Shown piece after piece: positions 8,118 through 16,010 of a stretch of DNA of 64,000 nt. A program made the translations under genes and the position numbers. The DNA comes from Bacteroides intestinalis (GTDB taxonomy: Bacteria; Bacteroidota; Bacteroidia; Bacteroidales; Bacteroidaceae), in assembly GCF_902364365.1 (NCBI RefSeq), contig NZ_CABJDN010000004.1, positions 266,705 through 330,704 of the forward strand, given 5' to 3'. Position 1 is the first letter of the stretch. Each line of letters begins with the position of its first letter. The notes under the pieces were generated by a model. That model ran no database searches. It was not told the DNA's origin and was given only the letters and a program-made list of their open reading frames with translations.

Positions 8118-9734
8118 TTAATTGTTAGCAAGTTTATTATATTGGGTTTTGGCTACATCTGCCACAATTTGTCGAACGCTATTAGGGGCCGAGCAATTGT
8201 ATACGGCAGACCAGTATTTCTGTCTTTGGGCAGGATTAAGATCTATTTCTTTGCCACTGAAAAGAATATTTAATTCTGAAATTTCAGAATTAAAGAATTG
8301 GTCTTTTGCTGAGATGACCTTTTGAAAGGCCAGATAACAATCATTGATAACAGCCAGTTCTTCATTTAAAGTGTCGATTTCATCCTTAAATGAAATAATT
8401 GTATTCTTTACTTCATAAATTTCTTCAATGGATGGTATATGTTTGTTTATTAATTTGTAAACAATCTCTTTTACACTATTGTCCAAATGGTTGCATTGAG
8501 CCAGACAATACCCTTTTATTTTAGCATCATGTTCTGCTTCCATGAAAAATTCATCATATTGAATTTCGGTCATTATGCGTTTTAATTCTAAAAGAATTTT
8601 ATGGCATCGAAGTAAACGGTTCCTGCAAAAGAAATGATTGTTGATAATTTCTCGTAAAGCTGCCATTCCTGAAAAAGAGTTTAATTTAGATATAGCATTG
8701 TTCAAATCATCAGTATAGTATAACTCTTTTGCAACTAATGCGAATGTGCTCCAAGGTAAATCCTTTATTGCAAAGTCTTTTAGAATTTGTTTCCTTTCAC
8801 TAACACTTAATAAGCAGTCGGGTAGCTTCTCGTGGAGGAAAGCTGTTTCTGATCCTATCGATAGCTTAAATCCTTTTTCCGAACTGAAGCCTGTATGTAG
8901 TATGTTTTTTAGTTTTTCTGCACTTTCAAGTGTGGGTAAGTACTTACTAATGGCAGCAGATGTCGGCATTATGGTAAATAATTCTTTCTCAAAATCTTTA
9001 GTAAATTTAGGCACGTTTTTTATTTGGTCTAATTCTTTATCGATTTTTGAAAGTACTCCAATTCCATTCAAGGCTGTTATCCCTTGTCCACCATCATACA
9101 AAGAAGCTAGAAATTCTTTGTCTGTTTCTGTTGGAACTGTATTGAATATATATATTATTGCATCGGCATTATTAGACAGATTAATGGTGTCCTGCTGGTG
9201 GCGTTTGCGAAGTTTAAAATAAGAGTCAGTCTGTATTTGGTGAGAGTCTCCATCATCACCTACATCGGCGCCAATGCCCGGAGTATCTACTAATGTGACT
9301 TCTTCAAGGATCGGATTATCGTCTATATAAAAGATAAGCTTATCAATTTTTGATGTTATTTTCAATGTTTCCTCGCTTGTTCCCTGTAAGGTGTCGAGAA
9401 AATCCTTTGACTTCCACTCCTTGCTTCCATCAATGTATTGACAAAGAACAGGTTTGTCTTTTGATAAAGGTTTGCCTTTTTTAAAGATGTTGATTGTTGC
9501 AGTCGTTTCGGTAGAACCTGTCATAGCTAAGTCTACACCTAGCAACGAATTGACTAAAAAGCTTTTTCCGGCTTTGACTTTTCCGGCAACAGCTAAAACA
9601 CAAGGGGATGAGATTTCTTCTTGGAGAGACTTTAAACCGAAAAGGTATTTTTCTCTCCAAAAAGATTTATCAATATATGAAGATATTCTCTTCAGAAGTT
9701 GCTGGGTATTTGTTATGATTTCACCTTCTTTCAT
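8118..9734 (-). CDS. Dynamin-like GTPase
   Basis: The 538-aa protein has an N-terminal dynamin-family G domain: P-loop GKVKAGKS (51-58), switch threonines in STETTATINIF, DTPGIG (150-155) and the G4 motif SKID (229-232). The C-terminal half is helical with charged coiled-coil-like stretches, and no clear transmembrane hairpin is seen, unlike the 647-aa paralogue at 14047-15990. Bacterial dynamin-like proteins bind and remodel membranes. Two different ones in one operon suggest a hetero-oligomeric pair, as known for other bacterial dynamins (inference). Its ATG overlaps by 14 bp the stop of an open -1 frame (TGA at 9721), and it ends 4 bp before the GrpE-like ATG. Confidence 0.85.
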   Translation of the reverse strand: MKEGEIITNTQQLLKRISSYIDKSFWREKYLFGLKSLQEEISSPCVLAVAGKVKAGKSFLVNSLLGVDLAMTGSTETTATINIFKKGKPLSKDKPVLCQYIDGSKEWKSKDFLDTLQGTSEETLKITSKIDKLIFYIDDNPILEEVTLVDTPGIGADVGDDGDSHQIQTDSYFKLRKRHQQDTINLSNNADAIIYIFNTVPTETDKEFLASLYDGGQGITALNGIGVLSKIDKELDQIKNVPKFTKDFEKELFTIMPTSAAISKYLPTLESAEKLKNILHTGFSSEKGFKLSIGSETAFLHEKLPDCLLSVSERKQILKDFAIKDLPWSTFALVAKELYYTDDLNNAISKLNSFSGMAALREIINNHFFCRNRLLRCHKILLELKRIMTEIQYDEFFMEAEHDAKIKGYCLAQCNHLDNSVKEIVYKLINKHIPSIEEIYEVKNTIISFKDEIDTLNEELAVINDCYLAFQKVISAKDQFFNSEISELNILFSGKEIDLNPAQRQKYWSAVYNCSAPNSVRQIVADVAKTQYNKLANN

Positions 9735-10032
9735 TTTCGTCGGTACTTTTAATTAGATGATGTAGTAATCTGATTGCTTCTTCTAAACCAACTTTATTTA
9801 TTAAAGTATGAACCAATTTTATAACTTCTTTTACTTCTTGCCTTTTTCGTAATTTAAGTTCAGAGATGGGGCTTACTTCTGAACTTGACTCTTTTGGATA
9901 CTGTCGCCTGAATTTGAATTCTGCAAGATCGGCGTCGTGGCTGTTTTTCCATTCATCAGTATTATGAAGACTATAATGGCTACTACTATCCCGATTGCTA
10001 TTATCAACTTCAGGCGCAATTCTTTTTTTGGC
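9721..10032 (-). other. Open -1 frame overlapping the tail-anchored gene (hidden ORF or frameshift product)
   Basis: Between the tail-anchored gene (stop 9873) and the dynamin gene (start 9734) lies the only sizeable gap (138 bp) of a tightly packed operon. One frame is open for 103 codons, from after a TAA at 10033-10035 to TGA at 9721, which overlaps the dynamin start. The last 46 codons look coding: LKLRKRQEVKEVIKLVHTL and GLEEAIRLLHHLIKSTDE would be amphipathic helices. There is no ATG or GTG start; the first TTG leaves only 31 codons. The frame is -1 relative to the tail-anchored gene and can be entered at A_AAA_AAA_G (A7 at 10023-10029), a classic slippery heptamer. It may be a programmed frameshift extension, a small gene with a non-standard start, or an indel artefact. 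Confidence 0.4.
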
Positions 10033-10787
10033 TTATACGGATTTTCTTTATTGTCTTTAGGTTGATCATCCTCCGGATTTTTGGGGAGAATAACTCCTCC
10101 TTCTTTCTTATAAATGTGTTCTTCGTGAATATTAATTCCGATAACTATTGCATTCATATAATGATATTTGCTATCATAAGCATGTAATTTATCTTCTAAA
10201 CCTGTAATTACGGATACATCATTCATTGTTGCCATGGCTTCTGCCATTAATTCGTTTTCTTTTACCGAATTATTTAAGATTGCAGATTTGTTACTATCGG
10301 TGTTCAATGAGAGATTGAAGCTGGTAGCCTTAATTGTATTAAATTGCTCAAATTCGATATCTACCCATGCGCCTTTCTTCTTAAATTCGTCTTTAGGAGC
10401 ATACCATAAAGATATAATGTGTTTGGCATAGATTTCTTTAAAAAAATCTAAGTCAAAAGGAATGCACTCAATTGACGTATTATCTAAAAGAATACCAAAG
10501 AACCCTCGTACAGGTGTTCCTGTGTAGTCCGTATTACATTCTGCACTTAGGGCTGAATTCATGAGACCGACACCAAAAAGTGTCAAATTGCCTTGGCGTG
10601 AAAATAGCCACCTTGGAGTTTTAAGGTCGGATGGGTATATATCAATATTGATAGAACCTCGTGCCTGCATCAGAAAAAACTTGCGCCTTTCTGGCGAACA
10701 GAAATCATCACTCGGAGAGAATACTAGTTTATAGTCATTCTCTGAGTTTCGGGTGTAAATAAAGTATTGTGCTTTCATCCTTTTCAT
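9873..10787 (-). CDS. Tail-anchored membrane protein of the GTPase operon
   Basis: The 304-aa protein has a soluble N-terminal part (1-240), a proline/lysine linker (KNPEDDQPKDNKENPYKPKK) and one hydrophobic helix near residues 259-278 (LIIAIGIVVAIIVFIILM), followed by a short polar tail. Basic residues before the helix suggest the large domain is cytoplasmic. I do not recognise the N-terminal domain. Its position after two small GTPases suggests an effector or membrane adaptor for them, perhaps analogous to GTPase-associated proteins of NTPase-centred conflict systems (inference). The start overlaps the preceding GTPase stop as ATGA (10784-10787). An A7 run just before the membrane helix could allow a -1 shift to a soluble form. 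Confidence 0.65.
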   Translation of the reverse strand: MKRMKAQYFIYTRNSENDYKLVFSPSDDFCSPERRKFFLMQARGSINIDIYPSDLKTPRWLFSRQGNLTLFGVGLMNSALSAECNTDYTGTPVRGFFGILLDNTSIECIPFDLDFFKEIYAKHIISLWYAPKDEFKKKGAWVDIEFEQFNTIKATSFNLSLNTDSNKSAILNNSVKENELMAEAMATMNDVSVITGLEDKLHAYDSKYHYMNAIVIGINIHEEHIYKKEGGVILPKNPEDDQPKDNKENPYKPKKELRLKLIIAIGIVVAIIVFIILMNGKTATTPILQNSNSGDSIQKSQVQK

Positions 10788-11800
10788 AGTTTAGTACCAT
10801 TGATGTAGACATCAGCTCCGTTTAGGAGGAATGGCTTAATCTTGGACAAAGTATTATTTAATTCTATTAGTGCTTCCTTTTCTTTTCCTATAATATTGTT
10901 AGAAGAATTGATACGATTACGAATCTTGTTTTCATTGTTATTAAAGAATTTTTCGAATGCACTTTTTGACATTTCATTATTTAATTCATTTTGTGCATTT
11001 TTGTAGTCATCTTGCGCTGATGATAATTTTCCTATAGCTTCTTCTATTTTATTAGAAATAACACAGAATAATGAGTAAATGATAGGTATATGGATGTTAC
11101 CCGCTGTAGGTCCAATAATTAGGTCACCTTCCAATTCACCATTTTCGTTACTCAGGTTTTTACCTAAAGTGACAGTTGTTATGGCAGCAGTGATATTTGT
11201 ACCGTGGCCAAACATCGATTGTAACTTATTTTTAGTAAACTCTTTGGCTTTGAGTAATTCTTGCGGTGAGAGCATATCTGATTTTGATATAACAATCATG
11301 ACAGGTGTTCTGGCATCATTCGTCCTATCGAGAAAGTTTTCATACAAAGTACTTAAAAAGTTTAGCTTAATGTTACTTTCTACATCTTTTTCCATAGCTT
11401 TAATGACGGTGTCCGCCCCAACAAAAAACAATAACACGGCTGAATCCTCAAAGGAACTGAATAATTCATCTTGCTCATCTATTTCATCTTCATCACATGT
11501 GTCCAAAAGACCACCGCGGTAATCTTTTAAATTAAATGACATGAGTTTCTCTAAGCGTAGTCTCGCGTTGAAATTATAATCAACGCTCTCGGTGTTACCT
11601 GCCGGCCACCGTCCATCAGTCATTTGCTGATAAGATTTATACAATTTGGCCATTTGCATTGGAATCGGTGATTTGACCGTAAGAATCTCTCCGTCCGGGA
11701 AACATAATCCTTGAGAAAGTGCTTGTGCCATGGCAAAGATATAACAAGACTTTCCGGAACGGCTTAATCCGTAAAATGATATTTTCCTATTTTTTTCCAT
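10784..11800 (-). CDS. Small GTPase with DYRGG switch motif (paralogue 1)
   Basis: From the ATG at 11800 (13 bp after the previous stop; an upstream TTG at 11830 is less likely) the protein has 338 aa. It carries a P-loop GLSRSGKS (11-18), a G3-like motif KDYRGG where D-x-x-G is expected, and a G4-like SKSD. The C-terminus is helical and charged. It is clearly related to the next upstream gene: both have G-x-SRSGK, a G-R/K-W/Y-PAG segment, DYRGG and an acidic patch after it. The layout recalls the paired 'double GTPase' families noted near bacterial conflict systems, but that assignment needs a profile search. It overlaps the tail-anchored gene by 4 bp. Confidence 0.75.
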   Translation of the reverse strand: MEKNRKISFYGLSRSGKSCYIFAMAQALSQGLCFPDGEILTVKSPIPMQMAKLYKSYQQMTDGRWPAGNTESVDYNFNARLRLEKLMSFNLKDYRGGLLDTCDEDEIDEQDELFSSFEDSAVLLFFVGADTVIKAMEKDVESNIKLNFLSTLYENFLDRTNDARTPVMIVISKSDMLSPQELLKAKEFTKNKLQSMFGHGTNITAAITTVTLGKNLSNENGELEGDLIIGPTAGNIHIPIIYSLFCVISNKIEEAIGKLSSAQDDYKNAQNELNNEMSKSAFEKFFNNNENKIRNRINSSNNIIGKEKEALIELNNTLSKIKPFLLNGADVYINGTKL

Positions 11801-11813
11801 ATTAGTATTGATA

Positions 11814-12758
11814 TTAAAAGAATGTAACAATATTATCAGTTGCCCACTGGTCTAACTTTTCCTTCAACTCTTCTGAAATGATTTGTAATTTTTCTAATTG
11901 CTTTTGCTCTTTTTCATAATCCCAATTGGCTGCTTCTGCCTTATCCAACGTTGTTTCCCACCCGCAATCAATAATACTTGCAGCTCCACTGAGCAATTGT
12001 TCTGTTCCAGCTGCCAACCAACCAATTAAAGTTTCCGGACGATGTTGTTTTGCGCGGCTTGCTGCATTTTCCATAGCTTTCAACCTTTTTTGAACATAGA
12101 TAGGTGTACCGCCATAAATGCAATAAGCCAATGCCAAAAATGGAGTGAAATAAAATTCTGAATTGATGATGCACTGCACTAGCATGGCACCTACTTTCTT
12201 GCTATTGGAAATTTGATTGAAGAGCGTTTGGAATCGATTCAATCCATAAAATTTGCTTCCATCGGGGAGTAGATCACATTTTGTAATGACGAAGCAAATA
12301 GGAAACCAGGATTGGTGATTAATATCCAGTGAACTTTCAATACAGGATAGCAAGATGTCATATTCCATAGTCCAACGGCCAGATTTATCCGAGAGCTTTT
12401 CTCCGTCAAGAAATACAACTAAAGCGTCGGCCGTCTGAATCGCCTCCAGAAACTTACCCATATCTTCATCATCAGGATCATCACTAAGAAGAATTCCACC
12501 GCGATAGTCCATCCAATTAAAGGGTATAATATCTTCGCCTAAACAGGTCAATTCAAAATTATACATTTGTTGCACATCTGTTCCAGCCGGATATTTTCCA
12601 TGGGAAAGCTGATTTGCCATCTTTTGCAGGTGTTGTTTTTGCGTAGCATTTTTAGCTCGAATGCCATAACCGGATGTATCATCACCTAAGTTTTTGTACA
12701 TACCGGCCATGAATGAAGTTTTACCAGACCGGCTATGGCCAACCATTAAGATGTTCAT
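11814..12758 (-). CDS. Small GTPase with DYRGG switch motif (paralogue 2)
   Basis: The 314-aa protein has the P-loop GHSRSGKT (7-14), MDYRGG (83-88) as the G3 motif, and TKCD (159-162) as G4. After the G domain come a small hydrophobic patch and a C-terminal charged helix (KEQKQLEKLQIISEELKEKL). Its similarity to the adjacent gene at 10784-11800 indicates a tandem duplication and suggests that the two act as a heterodimer, one perhaps regulating the other. It begins 5 bp after the Hsp70-like stop. The conserved arginine in DYRGG, in place of the common D-x-x-G-Q/H, leaves open how hydrolysis is stimulated. Confidence 0.75.
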   Translation of the reverse strand: MNILMVGHSRSGKTSFMAGMYKNLGDDTSGYGIRAKNATQKQHLQKMANQLSHGKYPAGTDVQQMYNFELTCLGEDIIPFNWMDYRGGILLSDDPDDEDMGKFLEAIQTADALVVFLDGEKLSDKSGRWTMEYDILLSCIESSLDINHQSWFPICFVITKCDLLPDGSKFYGLNRFQTLFNQISNSKKVGAMLVQCIINSEFYFTPFLALAYCIYGGTPIYVQKRLKAMENAASRAKQHRPETLIGWLAAGTEQLLSGAASIIDCGWETTLDKAEAANWDYEKEQKQLEKLQIISEELKEKLDQWATDNIVTFF

Positions 12759-12763
12759 ATACT

Positions 12764-14044
12764 TTAATTTTGAAAAGTTACAGTTATATTTTTACCTTCC
12801 CAGCCACAATCTAAGCAGTGATAGCCAGAACGTTCAACGAGTTTATAACATTTTTCTGATCTGCATTTTTTACAAATCATACTTTTGTTCATATTAAGAG
12901 GTTCTGCAAAAGGAGGATTCTCCGGTCCTTTTTTATCTTTTTCAGGAGTGTAAATATTACCTAAAGCGACTGCGATATCTTTCTCTCCACAAGTATCTAT
13001 TTCACTCTCTGGTAACAATTCTGTAAGCATCTCTCTCACTAAGGTAAGTTGGGAACTACCACCTATCAGGAGAACTTTACCCACCTTTATCTTTTTGGAG
13101 TTCACATCTGCCAAAACTTGTTTTGCTACACTGATAGCATCTGAAACTTTGGAATAAATGATATTATTGAAGGTATCTCTGCTTAAACGATATTTGTAGG
13201 TTGTAATTCTACCGTCTATCACTAATGCAATATTGGTTTCGTAAACGTCATTGGGACCACTGAAATACTCTTTTAGACGTCTACAAGAATTTAACATAGC
13301 GTAATCAATCATGTTTTTATCTGAAATGTCAAAAGAATATTTAGCCTGAATCTTTTTTCTTAAATCTTCATATAGCAAGTAATCAATGTCCTGTCCTCCA
13401 CAATTACTATTTCCTTTTGGTTCTGTCGCCAACTTTAATTCTCCATACTTCTTTTGAACACAAGCTACATCGATAGTTCCTCCACCGAAGTCAAAAACTA
13501 GGATTCCTTCTTCATCGGAAATCCTGTGGTCTATACTGTACCCGATTACCGCGGCTTCTGGTTCGTAAAGAGTATTTTCTACTGCGATATGTAAGTTTGT
13601 AAACGCATTATGTATGAGTTGTATTTTAGATTTTTCAAACTCAACAGGATGAGAGAAAACGACTGAATCAATGTATGTATGACTTCCACAATGAGCTGCT
13701 GTCTGTTCTATGACGTATTTGAAAAAGATAGTCAAGAGCTGTTCGTGGCTGTATTTGTTACCATATAATAATTCTGTAGCCTTTGTACTCAGTTTCTTCT
13801 TGATGCAAGGTACGAAGTTGGACATTATCTCGATTCTCTGTTCAAAGGGTAATTGAAATACCTCATCAAGATAACTAGATGCTTGAAAACCAATGACGAA
13901 TCCTGTTTCGGTTGCCAGAAGCACAGAAGGTAGTTTAACGGAGCCGTCACCATTAAATTTAACGGTTTCCGGCTTCTCGTTAAGTGGATTAATCCATGCT
14001 ACTGTTGTGTAAGAAGATCCAAAGTCTATGCCGATCTTTGCCAT
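12764..14044 (-). CDS. Hsp70-like ATPase with C-terminal zinc ribbon
   Basis: The 426-aa protein is an actin/Hsp70-fold ATPase: phosphate-1 IGIDFGSSYTTVAW (4-17), phosphate-2 DFGGGTIDVA and the adenosine motif LLIGGSSQL. Canonical DnaK is about 640 aa with a peptide-binding domain after the ATPase domain. Here that domain is absent and replaced by about 40 residues with CKKC (391-394) and CLDC (410-413), a zinc ribbon. It therefore cannot clamp peptides like DnaK, and the ribbon may dock a partner. The GrpE-like protein of the same operon is the likely exchange factor; no J-domain protein is visible. It lies 2 bp after the dynamin gene and 5 bp before the first DYRGG GTPase. Confidence 0.85.
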   Translation of the reverse strand: MAKIGIDFGSSYTTVAWINPLNEKPETVKFNGDGSVKLPSVLLATETGFVIGFQASSYLDEVFQLPFEQRIEIMSNFVPCIKKKLSTKATELLYGNKYSHEQLLTIFFKYVIEQTAAHCGSHTYIDSVVFSHPVEFEKSKIQLIHNAFTNLHIAVENTLYEPEAAVIGYSIDHRISDEEGILVFDFGGGTIDVACVQKKYGELKLATEPKGNSNCGGQDIDYLLYEDLRKKIQAKYSFDISDKNMIDYAMLNSCRRLKEYFSGPNDVYETNIALVIDGRITTYKYRLSRDTFNNIIYSKVSDAISVAKQVLADVNSKKIKVGKVLLIGGSSQLTLVREMLTELLPESEIDTCGEKDIAVALGNIYTPEKDKKGPENPPFAEPLNMNKSMICKKCRSEKCYKLVERSGYHCLDCGWEGKNITVTFQN

Positions 14045-14046
14045 AC

Positions 14047-15990
14047 TCAGTCTACTTTAATAGATTCTAATAAGGAGTGTATTTCTTGCATGTCTGCTTT
14101 GTTTTCCTGCCATTTCTGGATAAGGAAATCAATAGCTGTAGCTACTTGGGGATCCTGTTTAGAGTCGGTAATTGCTTTTTTCATAGCATCGAGTTCTTTT
14201 TTATATTTGTCATATGTAGAGGTGACACTTTCTAATGCTTGTTGTCTGACTGCTAGGATGAATCCTTGATACAGGGATTGATATTTGTTATCGGCCAATG
14301 ATGTCTCCACAAGTTGCTTTCGACAATTTAGTATGGTATCTTGAACATATTTTTTGAGTTGGGTTTTGTTCTTTTTCAGCTTTTCCTGAGTGGCTTTTTG
14401 GCTTCCGCTTATTGCACCCCAAAGGATGACACCGACCCCTAGAACTACTAGGACAGGTGCGACAACAGGTAATGTTGGAGCTACTAAAGCGGGCCAAAAG
14501 AAATTGGCAGAGCCAACTATCGTTCCTATGGCACCAGTCAAGGCAGTACCCATCAGCATTTCGGAACGAACACTTGCCACTTTCTCACGCATGGAAACAT
14601 TCTGAATGTTTGGGTCTGCTACTTTATCGTCCGAGATTGAAATAGCGATACCCTCGGGTATTGCCATTTGGCATTCTTTGTTATATTTGCAGAGAACTGT
14701 CCCCATTTTTTGTTGGGCTATATCTGTCAAATCATTCCATTCCTGTTGAATTTCAGATAGTAACTTGTCTCCGAGTTTATTACTATAAAGGGTTATTTCT
14801 TCAGAAGATAGATTGTCAATTTCGTTTTCATAGTTCTCCGCAAATTTTCCTTTTAAAGAGAATATCTGGTTGAAATCTGATTCCATTGTTTTGAGAATAA
14901 GCTCCACTTCATTAAGGACTTCTTTGCGCTTACTTTCACCCATTTTTTCAGCAAAAACTTTACGGGCATTTTCATATTTCTTGACCATAGCATCGTATTG
15001 GGTGATAGCTTTTGCTATACCACTTTTCCTGTTTTGAAGAGTTTTTAAAACAGTTTGATAATATGAAACTGCAGCATTATATGCCATGCCTGCCCGGTAA
15101 TAGCCTAATGTCAAAAAAACGAGGTTGATCATCTCATGCTTTACTTCATCGAAACCGGAGATTTCATAATTGAAATCTGCAGCGTCATTATCTTTTGCTT
15201 GTGCAGCTTCGAGAAGCAGTTTACTCGACATCTTTTGCATATTAACTCCAAAATAAAGTTCATTGCCTATTTCTTTATTTATGAGTTTAACATTGCGTGA
15301 GATAGCTTCATCTACACTTTCATTGCCATTTTCGTCAATTTTGGTGGTGACAAACATAATACCCGGTGTTATCTGGACAATTTCTTTGAGAAATTTAATT
15401 TCTATATTTTCCAGTGGAGACGGGTTGGCGACAAAGAGTGCAGCATCTGCCATTTTGATATATTGTTTTGTAATGGCAGTATGTTGAGGGTAAGTTGAGC
15501 CAATACCCGGAGTATCGATAATAGAAACTCCTTTGGGCAAGAAATCAAGCTTGGTATTAACTTGGATAAAAGCTATAGTCTTATCCGTTTCAATTTGGCC
15601 CTTCGTATCAATAACAGTTTGACTTCCAAACGCAGCCAATTGTTCTTCTTTAATTTGTTGTTTATCGCCATTGGCATAAACAACAAAAAAACTATCTTCT
15701 TCAGCATTTGAAATCTTAAACACTCTTGAGGTGGCTACATCAGTGCTTACCGGGAGTAATTCTCGTCCAATGAGAGCGTTAATCAGAGAACTTTTGCCAT
15801 TCTTGACTTTTCCGCACACTGCAAGGTTAAATTCACCTTTTGCCATTAAATCTTTCGCGATAATGAATTCATTAGATGAATTAGGCAGTTCTACTTTGGG
15901 ATATTGTTTGACAAAGGAAAGCATCTTTGTCATCACATCAAGTGTCTTTTTCTTGAGTGTTTCGGACGTACTTTGTATGTTATTGCTCAT
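14047..15990 (-). CDS. Dynamin-like GTPase with hydrophobic membrane segment
   Basis: The 647-aa protein has P-loop GKVKNGKS (60-67), the G2 threonine in STDVATSRVF, DTPGIG (159-164) and TKID (216-219). A helical stalk with charged coiled-coil segments follows. Residues about 479-528 are strongly hydrophobic (GTALTGAIGTIVGSANFFWP, then ALVAPTLPVVAPVLVVLGVG), which fits a membrane paddle or transmembrane hairpin as in cyanobacterial BDLP. After it comes a basic helical tail. It shares the G-domain style of the 538-aa dynamin (VCGKVKNGKSSLINALIG against VAGKVKAGKSFLVNSLLG) and they may form a pair. It is the third gene of the sigma-headed operon, 20 bp after the peptidase gene. Confidence 0.9.
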   Translation of the reverse strand: MSNNIQSTSETLKKKTLDVMTKMLSFVKQYPKVELPNSSNEFIIAKDLMAKGEFNLAVCGKVKNGKSSLINALIGRELLPVSTDVATSRVFKISNAEEDSFFVVYANGDKQQIKEEQLAAFGSQTVIDTKGQIETDKTIAFIQVNTKLDFLPKGVSIIDTPGIGSTYPQHTAITKQYIKMADAALFVANPSPLENIEIKFLKEIVQITPGIMFVTTKIDENGNESVDEAISRNVKLINKEIGNELYFGVNMQKMSSKLLLEAAQAKDNDAADFNYEISGFDEVKHEMINLVFLTLGYYRAGMAYNAAVSYYQTVLKTLQNRKSGIAKAITQYDAMVKKYENARKVFAEKMGESKRKEVLNEVELILKTMESDFNQIFSLKGKFAENYENEIDNLSSEEITLYSNKLGDKLLSEIQQEWNDLTDIAQQKMGTVLCKYNKECQMAIPEGIAISISDDKVADPNIQNVSMREKVASVRSEMLMGTALTGAIGTIVGSANFFWPALVAPTLPVVAPVLVVLGVGVILWGAISGSQKATQEKLKKNKTQLKKYVQDTILNCRKQLVETSLADNKYQSLYQGFILAVRQQALESVTSTYDKYKKELDAMKKAITDSKQDPQVATAIDFLIQKWQENKADMQEIHSLLESIKVD

Positions 15991-16010
15991 AATTATTATT
16001 TTGTAATAAA

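Noticed and set aside
11801..11830. TTG start for the GTPase at 10784-11800
   Set aside because: It would overlap the preceding gene; the ATG at 11800 follows that stop by 13 bp and leads directly into the P-loop strand.
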